A DNA stretch of 64,000 nucleotides, taken from assembly GCF_017165765.1 (NCBI RefSeq), contig NZ_JAFGZD010000001.1, positions 62,001-126,000 on the forward strand, given 5' to 3'. Source of the stretch: Pseudomonas capsici (GTDB lineage Bacteria; Pseudomonadota; Gammaproteobacteria; Pseudomonadales; Pseudomonadaceae). Shown piece by piece: positions 24,695-32,873 of the stretch. Position 1 is the stretch's first letter, and the number at the start of each line of letters is the position of its first letter. Both the position numbers and the translations under genes were made by a program. The notes under the pieces were generated by a model. It saw nothing but the letters and a program-made list of their open reading frames with translations. It was not told the origin of the DNA and did no database searches.

Positions 24695-27510
24695 TGACCG
24701 GCTACCGCCTCTTTCGGCGCAGGCAGCAGGCGGAACTGCACCAGGTTCTGCCGATCGAACAGCTCACCGGCCAGACGCTTGAGCGCCGGAACCGTCAGGG
24801 CGTCGAGCAATTGTTGTTGCTGGCTCAGGTAGCGCGGATCGCCCCAGTAACGATCACTGAGAATCAGGCGGCGCATCTGGGTCTGTGGATCGTCGCGGCG
24901 CAGTTTTTCCTGACGTATCAGGTTTTTGCGGGCGGCGACGATGTCTTTTTCGCTGATGGTCTTCGACAGTCCGGCAAGAGTGGTCCGTGCCAGTTGCCAG
25001 AGCTCTTCGACACGCGCCGGATCGCTGCTGAAGTTCAGGCTGCTTTCGATGCGTTGGGTCTGTTGATTGAGCGTGCTGTCAAAGTTCAGCCGATAGACTC
25101 CAGAGGCTTCGCCCCGAAGCTGCTGCTTGAGAGCGGCCAGGGCAATGTCCCGCAAGGTGGCGATGCGCGCGGCATCCACCGGTGTCCAGGCGCGAGGGTG
25201 GTAGCTGAAGGCATACAGCATGGCACGGGGCTCGATGCCGATGGCCAGTTCCTGAGCGCGGTAGCCACTGAGTTGCTGTTGCTGGCTGGTCTTGAGAGGC
25301 TTGCCACGCGGGATGCCGGCCAGTTCCTGTTCAACCAGAGGCTGCAGAGCGCTGGCGTCGATATCAGCCATCAGGTAATAGGTCACCGGTGCCTGGCTCA
25401 AGCGTTTCCAGTCATTGTCCAGATCGCGGGTCTGTACGTGTTGAAGATCGACAATGGTTGGCGTCTGCCAGTTGTCCTGGCCGTATTGCAGCTTGCGCAG
25501 GGTTTTGTCCTGTAGCTCGCGAATATTGTCTGTGTTGCGTGACTGACGCTCGATCAACTCGTCCCGTGCCTGCTCGAAGGCCTCGCTGTCGATGCCTGCG
25601 GATGACTGACTCAGGCGATAGGCTTGCAGCATCGATTGCAGGCGCTGTTGCACAGGCAGGTCTTTTTTCACATCGTTCGTCGACAGGTTCAGTTGCAGGC
25701 GAGCGGCTTCCTGATCGAGTGAAAGGCTCACGCCTTGCTCTTTGCGCCAGCGATTGATCTGCTCCTGATTCCAGCCTTGCGGGGCGCTCTGTTCGGTCAG
25801 TTGCGTCGCCATCTGGCTGCGCCAGGCCGGAATCTCGGCGGTCATGAAACCGGCGCTGGAATCTGCCTTCATCTCCAGTCGACCGTTATCGCCATTGCGC
25901 TTGAGCCAGACCAGGCGGTCGCCGTTGCTCAACTGCCAGTATTCGACGTTCTGTTCGGCGAATGCCTTGCGTTTCAATACCTGTCCCTTGGCCGGAGCCG
26001 CAGGCAAGGCGGGCAGGGCATCGGGGGTTGCCGCAGCCGCGGCGGTTTCGGTTTGCGGCGCGTCCAGCGGGCTGCTCTGGATGTGCGCCAGCAGGCTGTT
26101 TACGGCTTCGACCGTGGGCAAGATCAGCGGGCGCAGGCCCGGAGCCGAGAGTTGCAGAACCCGGTCCTGGCTGTCGGTCCAGCTTTTCAGGCGTTGATTC
26201 AGGTCCTTGAGGTCAATGCTGTCCAGTGCCTCGAGATACTGCGTGGCGATGTCGTGTCGGGTGAGCACGACGCGATTCTGATTCGCGGCATCATTGAGAT
26301 CGGTCACCCATTTCTCGAAACTGCGTGGCTCGTCGTTTGCCAGCATCTTTTTCGCGATGGCCCGGAGTTCCTCTCTTTCCCGGTTCATGTCGCTATCGCG
26401 CAGGCCAAAGCGCCGGACACGCTCGATTTCCGTCAGCAGTTGTTTCAACGCCACTTGATGTTCGTCACCTTCTACACCGGCAGCAATGCCCAGTACGCTG
26501 GAGTAGTCGCCGATCAGGCTTTTCTGTACGGTCAGGCTGCGCACGCCGGCTTCCCGTGGCTGGAGACGCAGCTGTTCAAGCAGGGCTGACAGGGTGATGC
26601 GATCGATCAGGCGTTCACGCAGGCCGTCCTGGGTCGGAGCGCGACTGGCAGGTTCATGCAGGCGGAACAGCAGGGCCACTTGATTGGTGCCGCTCTGGCT
26701 GTCCTGCAGACGGACGATTTTCAACTGGTTGTCGAGGGGCAATTCCCGATAGCTTTTCTCGGGCAGTTTCCCCGGTCTGGCCTTGCCGAACCAGTGCTCG
26801 ATACGCGTGGGCAGGGTCGTGGGATCAATGTCGCCGACAATGGTCAGCACCATATTGTTGGGCACGTACCAGCGTTGTCCGAAGCTCTGAAGCTCAGCCA
26901 GTGTGGCCGAGCGGATCGCGGCTTCGTTGCCGATGGTGCGATGCTCCGGGTAGCGAGAGCCGATGCGCTGTGAGGCGGTGCGCTGGTCGTTCATGCGTTG
27001 GGCGACACCCAGGCCGCCACGCCATTCTTCAATGACGACCGGGCGTTCCTGTTCCAGATTGTCCGCGGTGTAGTCATGGGCCAGTGTCAGGGTCGCAAGC
27101 GCCTGCAAGGCCTGTTCGGTCTGGGCCGCGCCACCGGTCGGGCTGAGCATGTACAGCGTGCGGTCGTAGTTGGTCATGGCGTTGTAGTTACGCCCCTGAG
27201 CCCAGCCCCACTGATTCATGAGCATGCGGATATTCGCGTCCTGACCGGCACGGTTGTAGAAGTTCAGGTGCTCGACCATATGGGCGACACCCACCTGATC
27301 GTCTTCTTCGTCCACCGAGCCAGCCTTGACCGTCAGGCGCGCATCGATGCGGCCGCGTTGGCTGGCTTCACGGACCAGGCGGTATTCCAGGCCATTGCTC
27401 AGAGAGCCGCGTATGACCTGTGGGTCCCAGGTCTGGGGTTGCGGGCTGCCGGAAAACTGCGCGCAGGCGCTTAGCATCAGGCCCGACAGGCTCATGATTA
27501 TTTTTTTCAT
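24691..27510 (-). CDS. Periplasmic M16 zinc protease, PqqL/FusC-like lipoprotein
   Basis: The 939-residue protein has two M16 halves. The active first half carries the inverted zinc motif H77-x-x-E80-H81 (AHMVEHLNF), with the distal Glu in ENLEQERPVVIEE-like sequence near 152-161. The second half lacks the motif, as expected. The N-terminus (LMLSAC) is a lipobox with Cys16, so it should be membrane anchored in the periplasm. Pectobacterium FusC cleaves imported plant ferredoxin to release iron, and E. coli PqqL is its homologue. The gene lies between the TonB receptor and the YddA-like gene, the same set of partners. Confidence 0.9.
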   Translation of the reverse strand: MKKIIMSLSGLMLSACAQFSGSPQPQTWDPQVIRGSLSNGLEYRLVREASQRGRIDARLTVKAGSVDEEDDQVGVAHMVEHLNFYNRAGQDANIRMLMNQWGWAQGRNYNAMTNYDRTLYMLSPTGGAAQTEQALQALATLTLAHDYTADNLEQERPVVIEEWRGGLGVAQRMNDQRTASQRIGSRYPEHRTIGNEAAIRSATLAELQSFGQRWYVPNNMVLTIVGDIDPTTLPTRIEHWFGKARPGKLPEKSYRELPLDNQLKIVRLQDSQSGTNQVALLFRLHEPASRAPTQDGLRERLIDRITLSALLEQLRLQPREAGVRSLTVQKSLIGDYSSVLGIAAGVEGDEHQVALKQLLTEIERVRRFGLRDSDMNREREELRAIAKKMLANDEPRSFEKWVTDLNDAANQNRVVLTRHDIATQYLEALDSIDLKDLNQRLKSWTDSQDRVLQLSAPGLRPLILPTVEAVNSLLAHIQSSPLDAPQTETAAAAATPDALPALPAAPAKGQVLKRKAFAEQNVEYWQLSNGDRLVWLKRNGDNGRLEMKADSSAGFMTAEIPAWRSQMATQLTEQSAPQGWNQEQINRWRKEQGVSLSLDQEAARLQLNLSTNDVKKDLPVQQRLQSMLQAYRLSQSSAGIDSEAFEQARDELIERQSRNTDNIRELQDKTLRKLQYGQDNWQTPTIVDLQHVQTRDLDNDWKRLSQAPVTYYLMADIDASALQPLVEQELAGIPRGKPLKTSQQQQLSGYRAQELAIGIEPRAMLYAFSYHPRAWTPVDAARIATLRDIALAALKQQLRGEASGVYRLNFDSTLNQQTQRIESSLNFSSDPARVEELWQLARTTLAGLSKTISEKDIVAARKNLIRQEKLRRDDPQTQMRRLILSDRYWGDPRYLSQQQQLLDALTVPALKRLAGELFDRQNLVQFRLLPAPKEAVAGQ

Positions 27511-27555
27511 CAGGAATCTCGGTTAAAGCATCTGGACTTATTGGTTATTGCAGGC

Positions 27556-30390
27556 TTAGAAGCGGTAGCCGACTTCCAGCCAGTACTGGCGACCCACTTC
27601 ATAAGTGCTGCGCGCACTGTTGCTGATAATCGGGTTGATCTTGTCGGCAACGTTGGTCACGTCCACGGCAACGAAGGCGGCCTGATCCTTGCCGGTGGGC
27701 AGTTCCCAATCCAGGCGCATGTCCCAGGTCGGTGCGCCCTTGACTCTTGCCGTTTCGTACACGGCCACATCGTCGCCATCTATGACGACGTCATCGCCGG
27801 TATTGATGATCTGGTCGTAACCTCCGCGATAACGGAAGAAGTTGCTCCAGGTCAGATTCAACTGCGGGATCTCGGTGATGGTGGTCATGCGAGCGGTCCA
27901 GGGACGGTTGAAGTCACTGGCAGGAAGGTCTGTGTATTTCATCCGTTTGCCGTCATAGAGCACGTCCTGATTGGTATACATCTCCGAGTTGATCGCATCG
28001 TCGTAGTTGCCATAGGCATCGCGAGTGCGGGACCAGTCGAAGGCCATCTGCACGCTGGTCCGGGTGCCCTGGAACTTGAGCTCATGCACGGGGGTGATGC
28101 TCAGTGTGATGTTGTCGCTCTCACTCTTTCCTTCGTTGGTATAGGTGTAGTACTCGGTTGCATAGCCAGTCTCGGCCGATAATCCCTGAACGCGGGCCAG
28201 GGAGCGGTTGATCTTGTCTTTGCCCTTGCGGTTGACATATTTCAGGCGAAAGTCGGTATCCAGCCAGCGCTGGTCGATGCCCAGAGTCAGTTCGTCGTCA
28301 TAGGGGATATCGAGAGTGGTGAACTTGTTGGTACTGGCCTGACGGGTACCCACCCAGGCTCCGGTCTGGGTCTCGCGGGCGTAACTGGTATTGAGTGCCC
28401 CACGTCCGTCGGCCAGACGGTATTTGTAGAGGTTGCGACCGTAATAGCGGTTGGCACCAAAGATCAGGACGGTACTGCGGTCGCCGAACAGGTCATAGTC
28501 ACCGGAGAAGCGCGGAGCGATGTTTTTCTGCTCCATATAATCGTCGCCCTCGAAACGCAGGCCCGGGCGCAGGGTCAGCTTGCCGACTTCGATCTTGTCC
28601 TGAGCGAAGAAGGCGTATTTGTTTTCCGTCAGTTCAATCTTGCCGGCTTCATAAGTGGTCATCCGGGTCGCGTATTGGCGGATGTTGCCGTTGAGCTGTC
28701 GGCCTATCGAGCAAAGCGAGTCGTTACCGGCGCAGGTGGCGACATTGTCCCTGCGGAAGGTGGTTGCGGAGATCACGTCGTCGAGGCGTTCCCAGGTGGC
28801 GACCTGATGCGACAGTTCCATGCCCGTCGTGAAACTGTGGGTGGTACCTGCAATCTGGATCGGGAACCAGTCGGCCTTGGTGTTATAAGTCATGCCGCGT
28901 TGAGTCTGTTCGAGCGATCCTGACGAACCCTCGGCGCTACGGGCTGTGTTGCTGTTGGGATTGCCCCAGTTCTTGACCGTCGAGTAGTACCAGTTGATGT
29001 ATTCGTCCGACTCCGCATCCCGTGAACTGGTCAGGTTGGTAAGCGCCAGCTTGTTGGTCCAGACGGCATTGTCGCCTTGCCATTTGGTCGTGATCGCACC
29101 CTGGAAACCACCGCCTTCGGTGGTGAAACCGGAGTTGATGCGGTTGGCCCGGAAGTAATAGTTTTCCTGTGGCGCATAGGTCAGGGAGGTATCGACGGTC
29201 AGTCGCTCACTGGCGTTCCAGTAGGTCTTGAGCAGGTAGTTGTCGATTCGCCGGGTCTGGTCCTTGCTGTTGGGCTGAGTGGGGCTGTTGTAGCCGTTGT
29301 CATAGGCATTGAGCGGAATGGTGGCGCGCTTCTGGGAGAAATTGAGGATGGCTCCGAAGTTCTCGGTCAAATGGCCTTCGAGTGTTCCACGCACCGTGGT
29401 TTTCTCGAACTCGGGCTGGTACTGCTCATCCGTGGATGTTTCGAAGCCTTCCTGGTCATTCTTGCTGATGTGGTATTTGGTCCACTCCGAGCGAGTCATC
29501 GTGGCCGAAATCTTGCCGTGCATTTCCTGAGTCGGTTTGCGGGTAATGGCGTCTACCACACCGCCATTGAAACCACCGTATTCGGCAGGCACGTTGCTGT
29601 CGAAGACCCTGACTTCTTCAAGCAGGTCCGCATCCAGCGCAATGCCGTGAGAGCGGCTGGGGGCCGAGTCGAACTGACGAATCGAGTTGTAATCGTGCTC
29701 GCCCGGATCCAGGTCGTTATTGATCGAGATGCCATCGATCATGAAGTTGTTCTGGTAGAACTTGGCACCGTTGATGCTGACATCCGCCGGGTCGATTTCA
29801 CCGGGGGCGTTGGAGCTTTGCTGGGCATTGTTGAACTGCACGTTGGGGTGCATGCGCAGCAGGGTCGTGATGTCGCCATTGGCACCGGGGAACGCTTCGA
29901 TGGCCTTGCGGCCAATCACGGTCTGACCCTGGAAGCTGTTCTCTTCCGGTTCGCCCAACACTACCGTGCTCTGCAACTCCATCGCCGCATCGAAACCAGC
30001 GGTCCGGGTCTGATGGAACACCAGACTGCCTTGTTCATAGCCCCAGCCAATGCCGGTGCCATGCAGCAGTTTCGCCAGAGCCTGTTCGCTGCTCATCTGG
30101 CCCTGGACGGCTTGTGAGTAAAGACCGCCCAGCAAGGCCGGGTCGACGCTCACCTGCAGGCCGCTCTGCTGGCCGAAGCTGATCAGTGCGGCCGAGAGTT
30201 CTTGTACCGAGATATCGAAACTGTGACGGGTTTGCAGGATCTGTTCACGCTCGCTCAGCGGTTCGCTGGCCATGACGGTCTGGCTGCTGATCATCCAGCA
30301 CAGGCTCAAGGCGCTGAGCTGTGTGGCGTGATTCAGGTGTTTGCGAATCGCTGCGCCCAGGCTTCGCGATGGCTGAGTGTTCGGTGTCAT
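27556..30390 (-). CDS. TonB-dependent receptor with STN domain (YddB/FusA-like)
   Basis: The 944-residue outer-membrane receptor has a signal peptide (to about residue 41) and an STN/secretin-like domain (56-127, SFDISVQELSAALISFGQQSG). A plug domain follows (VSINGAKFYQNNFMIDGISINND, then the VPAEYGGFNGGVV segment), and a beta-barrel ends in VGYRF. It is first in an operon with the M16 protease and YddA-like transporter, so it is the likely FusA-type importer of an iron-containing protein. The STN domain normally signals to a FecR anti-sigma factor, although the genes directly upstream encode an AraC protein. A Fur-like site precedes it. Confidence 0.88.
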   Translation of the reverse strand: MTPNTQPSRSLGAAIRKHLNHATQLSALSLCWMISSQTVMASEPLSEREQILQTRHSFDISVQELSAALISFGQQSGLQVSVDPALLGGLYSQAVQGQMSSEQALAKLLHGTGIGWGYEQGSLVFHQTRTAGFDAAMELQSTVVLGEPEENSFQGQTVIGRKAIEAFPGANGDITTLLRMHPNVQFNNAQQSSNAPGEIDPADVSINGAKFYQNNFMIDGISINNDLDPGEHDYNSIRQFDSAPSRSHGIALDADLLEEVRVFDSNVPAEYGGFNGGVVDAITRKPTQEMHGKISATMTRSEWTKYHISKNDQEGFETSTDEQYQPEFEKTTVRGTLEGHLTENFGAILNFSQKRATIPLNAYDNGYNSPTQPNSKDQTRRIDNYLLKTYWNASERLTVDTSLTYAPQENYYFRANRINSGFTTEGGGFQGAITTKWQGDNAVWTNKLALTNLTSSRDAESDEYINWYYSTVKNWGNPNSNTARSAEGSSGSLEQTQRGMTYNTKADWFPIQIAGTTHSFTTGMELSHQVATWERLDDVISATTFRRDNVATCAGNDSLCSIGRQLNGNIRQYATRMTTYEAGKIELTENKYAFFAQDKIEVGKLTLRPGLRFEGDDYMEQKNIAPRFSGDYDLFGDRSTVLIFGANRYYGRNLYKYRLADGRGALNTSYARETQTGAWVGTRQASTNKFTTLDIPYDDELTLGIDQRWLDTDFRLKYVNRKGKDKINRSLARVQGLSAETGYATEYYTYTNEGKSESDNITLSITPVHELKFQGTRTSVQMAFDWSRTRDAYGNYDDAINSEMYTNQDVLYDGKRMKYTDLPASDFNRPWTARMTTITEIPQLNLTWSNFFRYRGGYDQIINTGDDVVIDGDDVAVYETARVKGAPTWDMRLDWELPTGKDQAAFVAVDVTNVADKINPIISNSARSTYEVGRQYWLEVGYRF

Positions 30391-30425
30391 CCCACGTCCC
30401 CGTACGGGTTAAAACCCGCATTTTT

Positions 30426-30446
30426 GAATGAGAATTGATCTCAATG
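30426..30446. promoter_or_regulatory. Putative Fur box before the Fus-like operon
   Basis: GAATGAGAATTGATCTCAATG contains TGAGA-N5-TCTCA dyad symmetry and resembles Pseudomonas Fur boxes of the ATGAGAAT type. It lies 36-56 bases upstream of the receptor start, in promoter position. The match is moderate. Confidence 0.5.
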
Positions 30447-30544
30447 TTATGTGCGAGTCAAAGGACGGGGCAGCGTGGAAAATTTTCAGAAAATAATTGA
30501 AAAAACTTCATGAAGGGCGGGTGTGGACCATTTTCAGGTCGTTT

Positions 30545-31582
30545 TCAGTCGAAGTTGAACAGGCGCTGGATCAGCTTCGGCGTGCTGCCGGTCCAGCGTT
30601 TGAAGGAACGACGGAAGTTGGCGGGATCGTTGAAATTCAGGTATTCGGCGACAGCCTCATTGCTCAGGCCCTTGATCTGATACAGATGCAGAGCCACATG
30701 CTTGCGGGCCAGATCGTGCCGGGCCTGGAAGCTGGTGCCGTGTTTCTGCAGCTTGCGCTTGAGGGTTGCCGGGCTCATGGCAAAGGCCTGGGCAGCCTGA
30801 TCCAGGCTGGGGGCTTCGCGCACGTTATCGCGCAGATAACAGTAAATCCGGTCCGGCAGGCTGGCGTACATGCCCAGTGCTTCCAGTTGTGCGCCGGCTT
30901 CCTGCTGGGCGACCTGCCCGGCAATCGGCGACGCGCCCGGCCATGGGCGGGTCAGGCATTCCCTGGGAAGCCGCATCATGTCCAGCGGTCTGCCGAACGC
31001 AGTGTTTTCCCCCAGATGCACCCAGTACTGTTCGATGTAGCGTGGCTCGTCATGACAGAAACTGCATTCCCAGGGCAAACGCTCACTGCCCAAGGCATGG
31101 CTCATCGCAATCAGCGCGGTCATGCCGGCTTCCAGCACAAACTGCTGTTGTTCGCCTGCGCCGCAACTGTCCAGCCAGTAGAGATAGGCATAGTGCTCGT
31201 CCAGTTCCAGTCGCGGGGTCAGCAGCGGGCTGAGCAATGCCTGCTGCCGGATCAGTATCTCCAGGGCCTGATGCAGATTGCGGGCATGGCGCAAGGCATG
31301 GCTGGCAGCGCCGTAATGTCCGGGAAACAGGCGCTGGCCAAACAGGAAACTGGTGTCGTCGGCATCCATCTGCCGCCGGACATTGGCGATCAGGACAAAG
31401 AATTGCTGCGGGCTCAGGCGCGTCTTGCCCGCGATGATGTCCTCGTAGAACAGGCCGGTGCCCTTGAGCAGGCGATGACTGTCGATGCCCCGCGACAGCG
31501 CCAGATCGATCAGGGTCGCCGGCTGGTAGTGGCCGGGAATGAATCGGCTGTCGATTTCGTACCAGTCGCATTTGATGGTCAT
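30545..31582 (-). CDS. AraC-family transcriptional regulator
   Basis: The 345-residue protein has a long N-terminal arabinose-binding-like dimerisation domain (about residues 15-200) and a C-terminal AraC helix-turn-helix pair. The DNA-binding part shows AQAFAMSPATLKRKLQKHGTSFQ and YLNFNDPANFRRSFKRWTGSTP. The layout resembles the ArgR/OruR-type regulators of pseudomonads. A GAGG ribosome site lies six bases upstream of its ATG. It is in line with, and 154 bases upstream of, the STN receptor, so control of the Fus-like operon is plausible but unproven. Confidence 0.88.
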   Translation of the reverse strand: MTIKCDWYEIDSRFIPGHYQPATLIDLALSRGIDSHRLLKGTGLFYEDIIAGKTRLSPQQFFVLIANVRRQMDADDTSFLFGQRLFPGHYGAASHALRHARNLHQALEILIRQQALLSPLLTPRLELDEHYAYLYWLDSCGAGEQQQFVLEAGMTALIAMSHALGSERLPWECSFCHDEPRYIEQYWVHLGENTAFGRPLDMMRLPRECLTRPWPGASPIAGQVAQQEAGAQLEALGMYASLPDRIYCYLRDNVREAPSLDQAAQAFAMSPATLKRKLQKHGTSFQARHDLARKHVALHLYQIKGLSNEAVAEYLNFNDPANFRRSFKRWTGSTPKLIQRLFNFD

Positions 31583-31590
31583 GGCAGACC

Positions 31591-32505
31591 TCAGGCTATT
31601 CGCGGCAGAGGCTGACGGACGCGGGCCAGCGAAAGATTGAGGCGCTTGAGCAGATTCTCGGGCGTCTCGTCCATGGCCATGACTGCAGCGGTGCTGGCCG
31701 AGAGGTGAAGCCGTTCGCCCTGTTGCCGGGTTTTGTGGGCCAGTCCGGCAACGGCTTGCTGCAATTCCTGGGCAAACAGTTTTGCCTGGCTTTCGCCGGT
31801 ATTGGGCAATAGCACGACAAACCGGTCGCCCGCCAGGCGACAGAGCAGATCCTGACGCCTCAGGTTCAGTACCAGCAGGTGGCTCAGAGCCGACAGGACT
31901 TCATCGCCTTCGGCATGGCCGAACGCCTGATTGATGGCGCTGAAATTATCGACATCTACCACTACCAGCGACAGCGGTTGCTGATTGCGCTGGCTCTGTT
32001 CCAGGCTGATGGCCAACTGGCGCTTGAGATAATCGGCGCTTCCCAGCGGGGTGAGTTTGTCGAACAGCCGATGCTCGCGAAAGCCGCGTTCACGTTTTTC
32101 CATCTGGGCGCTGATTGCCAACTGTTCCCGGTGCCAGTGGTAGATGCCGATGGTCAACAGAATCAGGCCCACCGGCATCGGGCCGGACTCCAGCCAGTGA
32201 TCCCAGCCGATGTCCTTGGGCAGGCGGATGAATTCGTCCAGCGCATCGATCCACCAGGAAAAGAACACGCAGCTCAGGCCCACCGACAGGTAATTGGTCA
32301 CACGGCCGGCCGGGCGGCTCTTGAACACCAGAAACAGCCAGATCAGCGCCAGGACTGCAGAGCCGCCTTCGCCGATGATATCCAGCCATTTCCATTCGCT
32401 GACGTACTTGATATCGCCAAAAGCCATAAAGGCGAGCAGCCCCATATTGGCCGCGACCATCAGCAGGGCGAGTTTTCCGCGGTGGGGTTTGAGGATACTG
32501 AACAT
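31591..32505 (-). CDS. Membrane GGDEF-domain protein, degenerate active site
   Basis: The 304-residue protein has about five N-terminal hydrophobic helices (residues 10-140) and a C-terminal GGDEF domain from about residue 170 (LVVVDVDNFSAINQAFGHAEGDEVL). The signature loop reads LAGDRF instead of GGDEF, so the acidic residue needed for cyclic-di-GMP synthesis is lost and the protein is probably a non-catalytic sensor or effector. The start at 32505 (MFSILKPHRG) places the first helix correctly; the upstream open frame enters an extragenic repeat. It ends eight bases before the AraC gene, so the two are probably co-transcribed. Confidence 0.85.
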   Translation of the reverse strand: MFSILKPHRGKLALLMVAANMGLLAFMAFGDIKYVSEWKWLDIIGEGGSAVLALIWLFLVFKSRPAGRVTNYLSVGLSCVFFSWWIDALDEFIRLPKDIGWDHWLESGPMPVGLILLTIGIYHWHREQLAISAQMEKRERGFREHRLFDKLTPLGSADYLKRQLAISLEQSQRNQQPLSLVVVDVDNFSAINQAFGHAEGDEVLSALSHLLVLNLRRQDLLCRLAGDRFVVLLPNTGESQAKLFAQELQQAVAGLAHKTRQQGERLHLSASTAAVMAMDETPENLLKRLNLSLARVRQPLPRIA

Positions 32506-32626
32506 GGCCTGACGGGCTCCCGGAGCGCTTGATGCCGGCCAGCACAACAGATGACTGTGACACTTGAGTGACGGGGAAAAGGGTCGAATCGGCTCATGGG
32601 ACATGCAGGCAGCCAATAGTGTTTCG

Positions 32627-32679
32627 TGGGAGGCAGCTTGCTGGTGACAGGGCTGAAGTCGCCAGCAAGCTGCCTCCCA
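32627..32679. repeat. Inverted repeat of the same family as 10370-10460 (copy 2)
   Basis: TGGGAGGCAGCTTGCTGG at 32627-32644 pairs with its complement at 32662-32679 around a 17-base loop. The arms match the copy at 10.4 kb almost base for base. Confidence 0.85.
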
Positions 32680-32716
32680 TAGTATTACCGGCGCTGTGAC
32701 TTCCAGAAAACTGCAC

Positions 32717-32761
32717 AATCGAGGGTCAAATCAGCTCATTTCCTCTCCAATACCCTCGATT
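32717..32761. repeat. 10-bp-arm inverted repeat upstream of the phytate receptor
   Basis: AATCGAGGGT (32717-32726) and ACCCTCGATT (32752-32761) are separated by 25 bases and lie just upstream of the Pho box. It could be a regulator site or a structural repeat. Nothing more is seen in the 32506-32873 gap beyond this, the copy-2 repeat and the PhoB promoter. Confidence 0.5.
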
Positions 32762-32781
32762 TCAAGGCTTTTCGGAGTTTC

Positions 32782-32815
32782 CTGTCACGGAACCGTCACG
32801 CCTCGACTCTAGCTT
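32782..32815 (+). promoter_or_regulatory. PhoB-dependent promoter of the phytate operon
   Basis: CTGTCAC-GGAA-CCGTCAC (32782-32799) has the 7-4-7 direct-repeat form of a Pho box (consensus CTGTCAT-N4-CTGTCAT). Ten bases later TAGCTT (32810-32815) supplies a -10 element, which is the spacing known for PhoB promoters. It lies 59 bases before the receptor start. Confidence 0.75.
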
Positions 32816-32873
32816 GCGCCTCCAGTTGCCGGGTCATTTGCCTGGCCCATCGTGAAGCCTGGAGAGGACAGAC

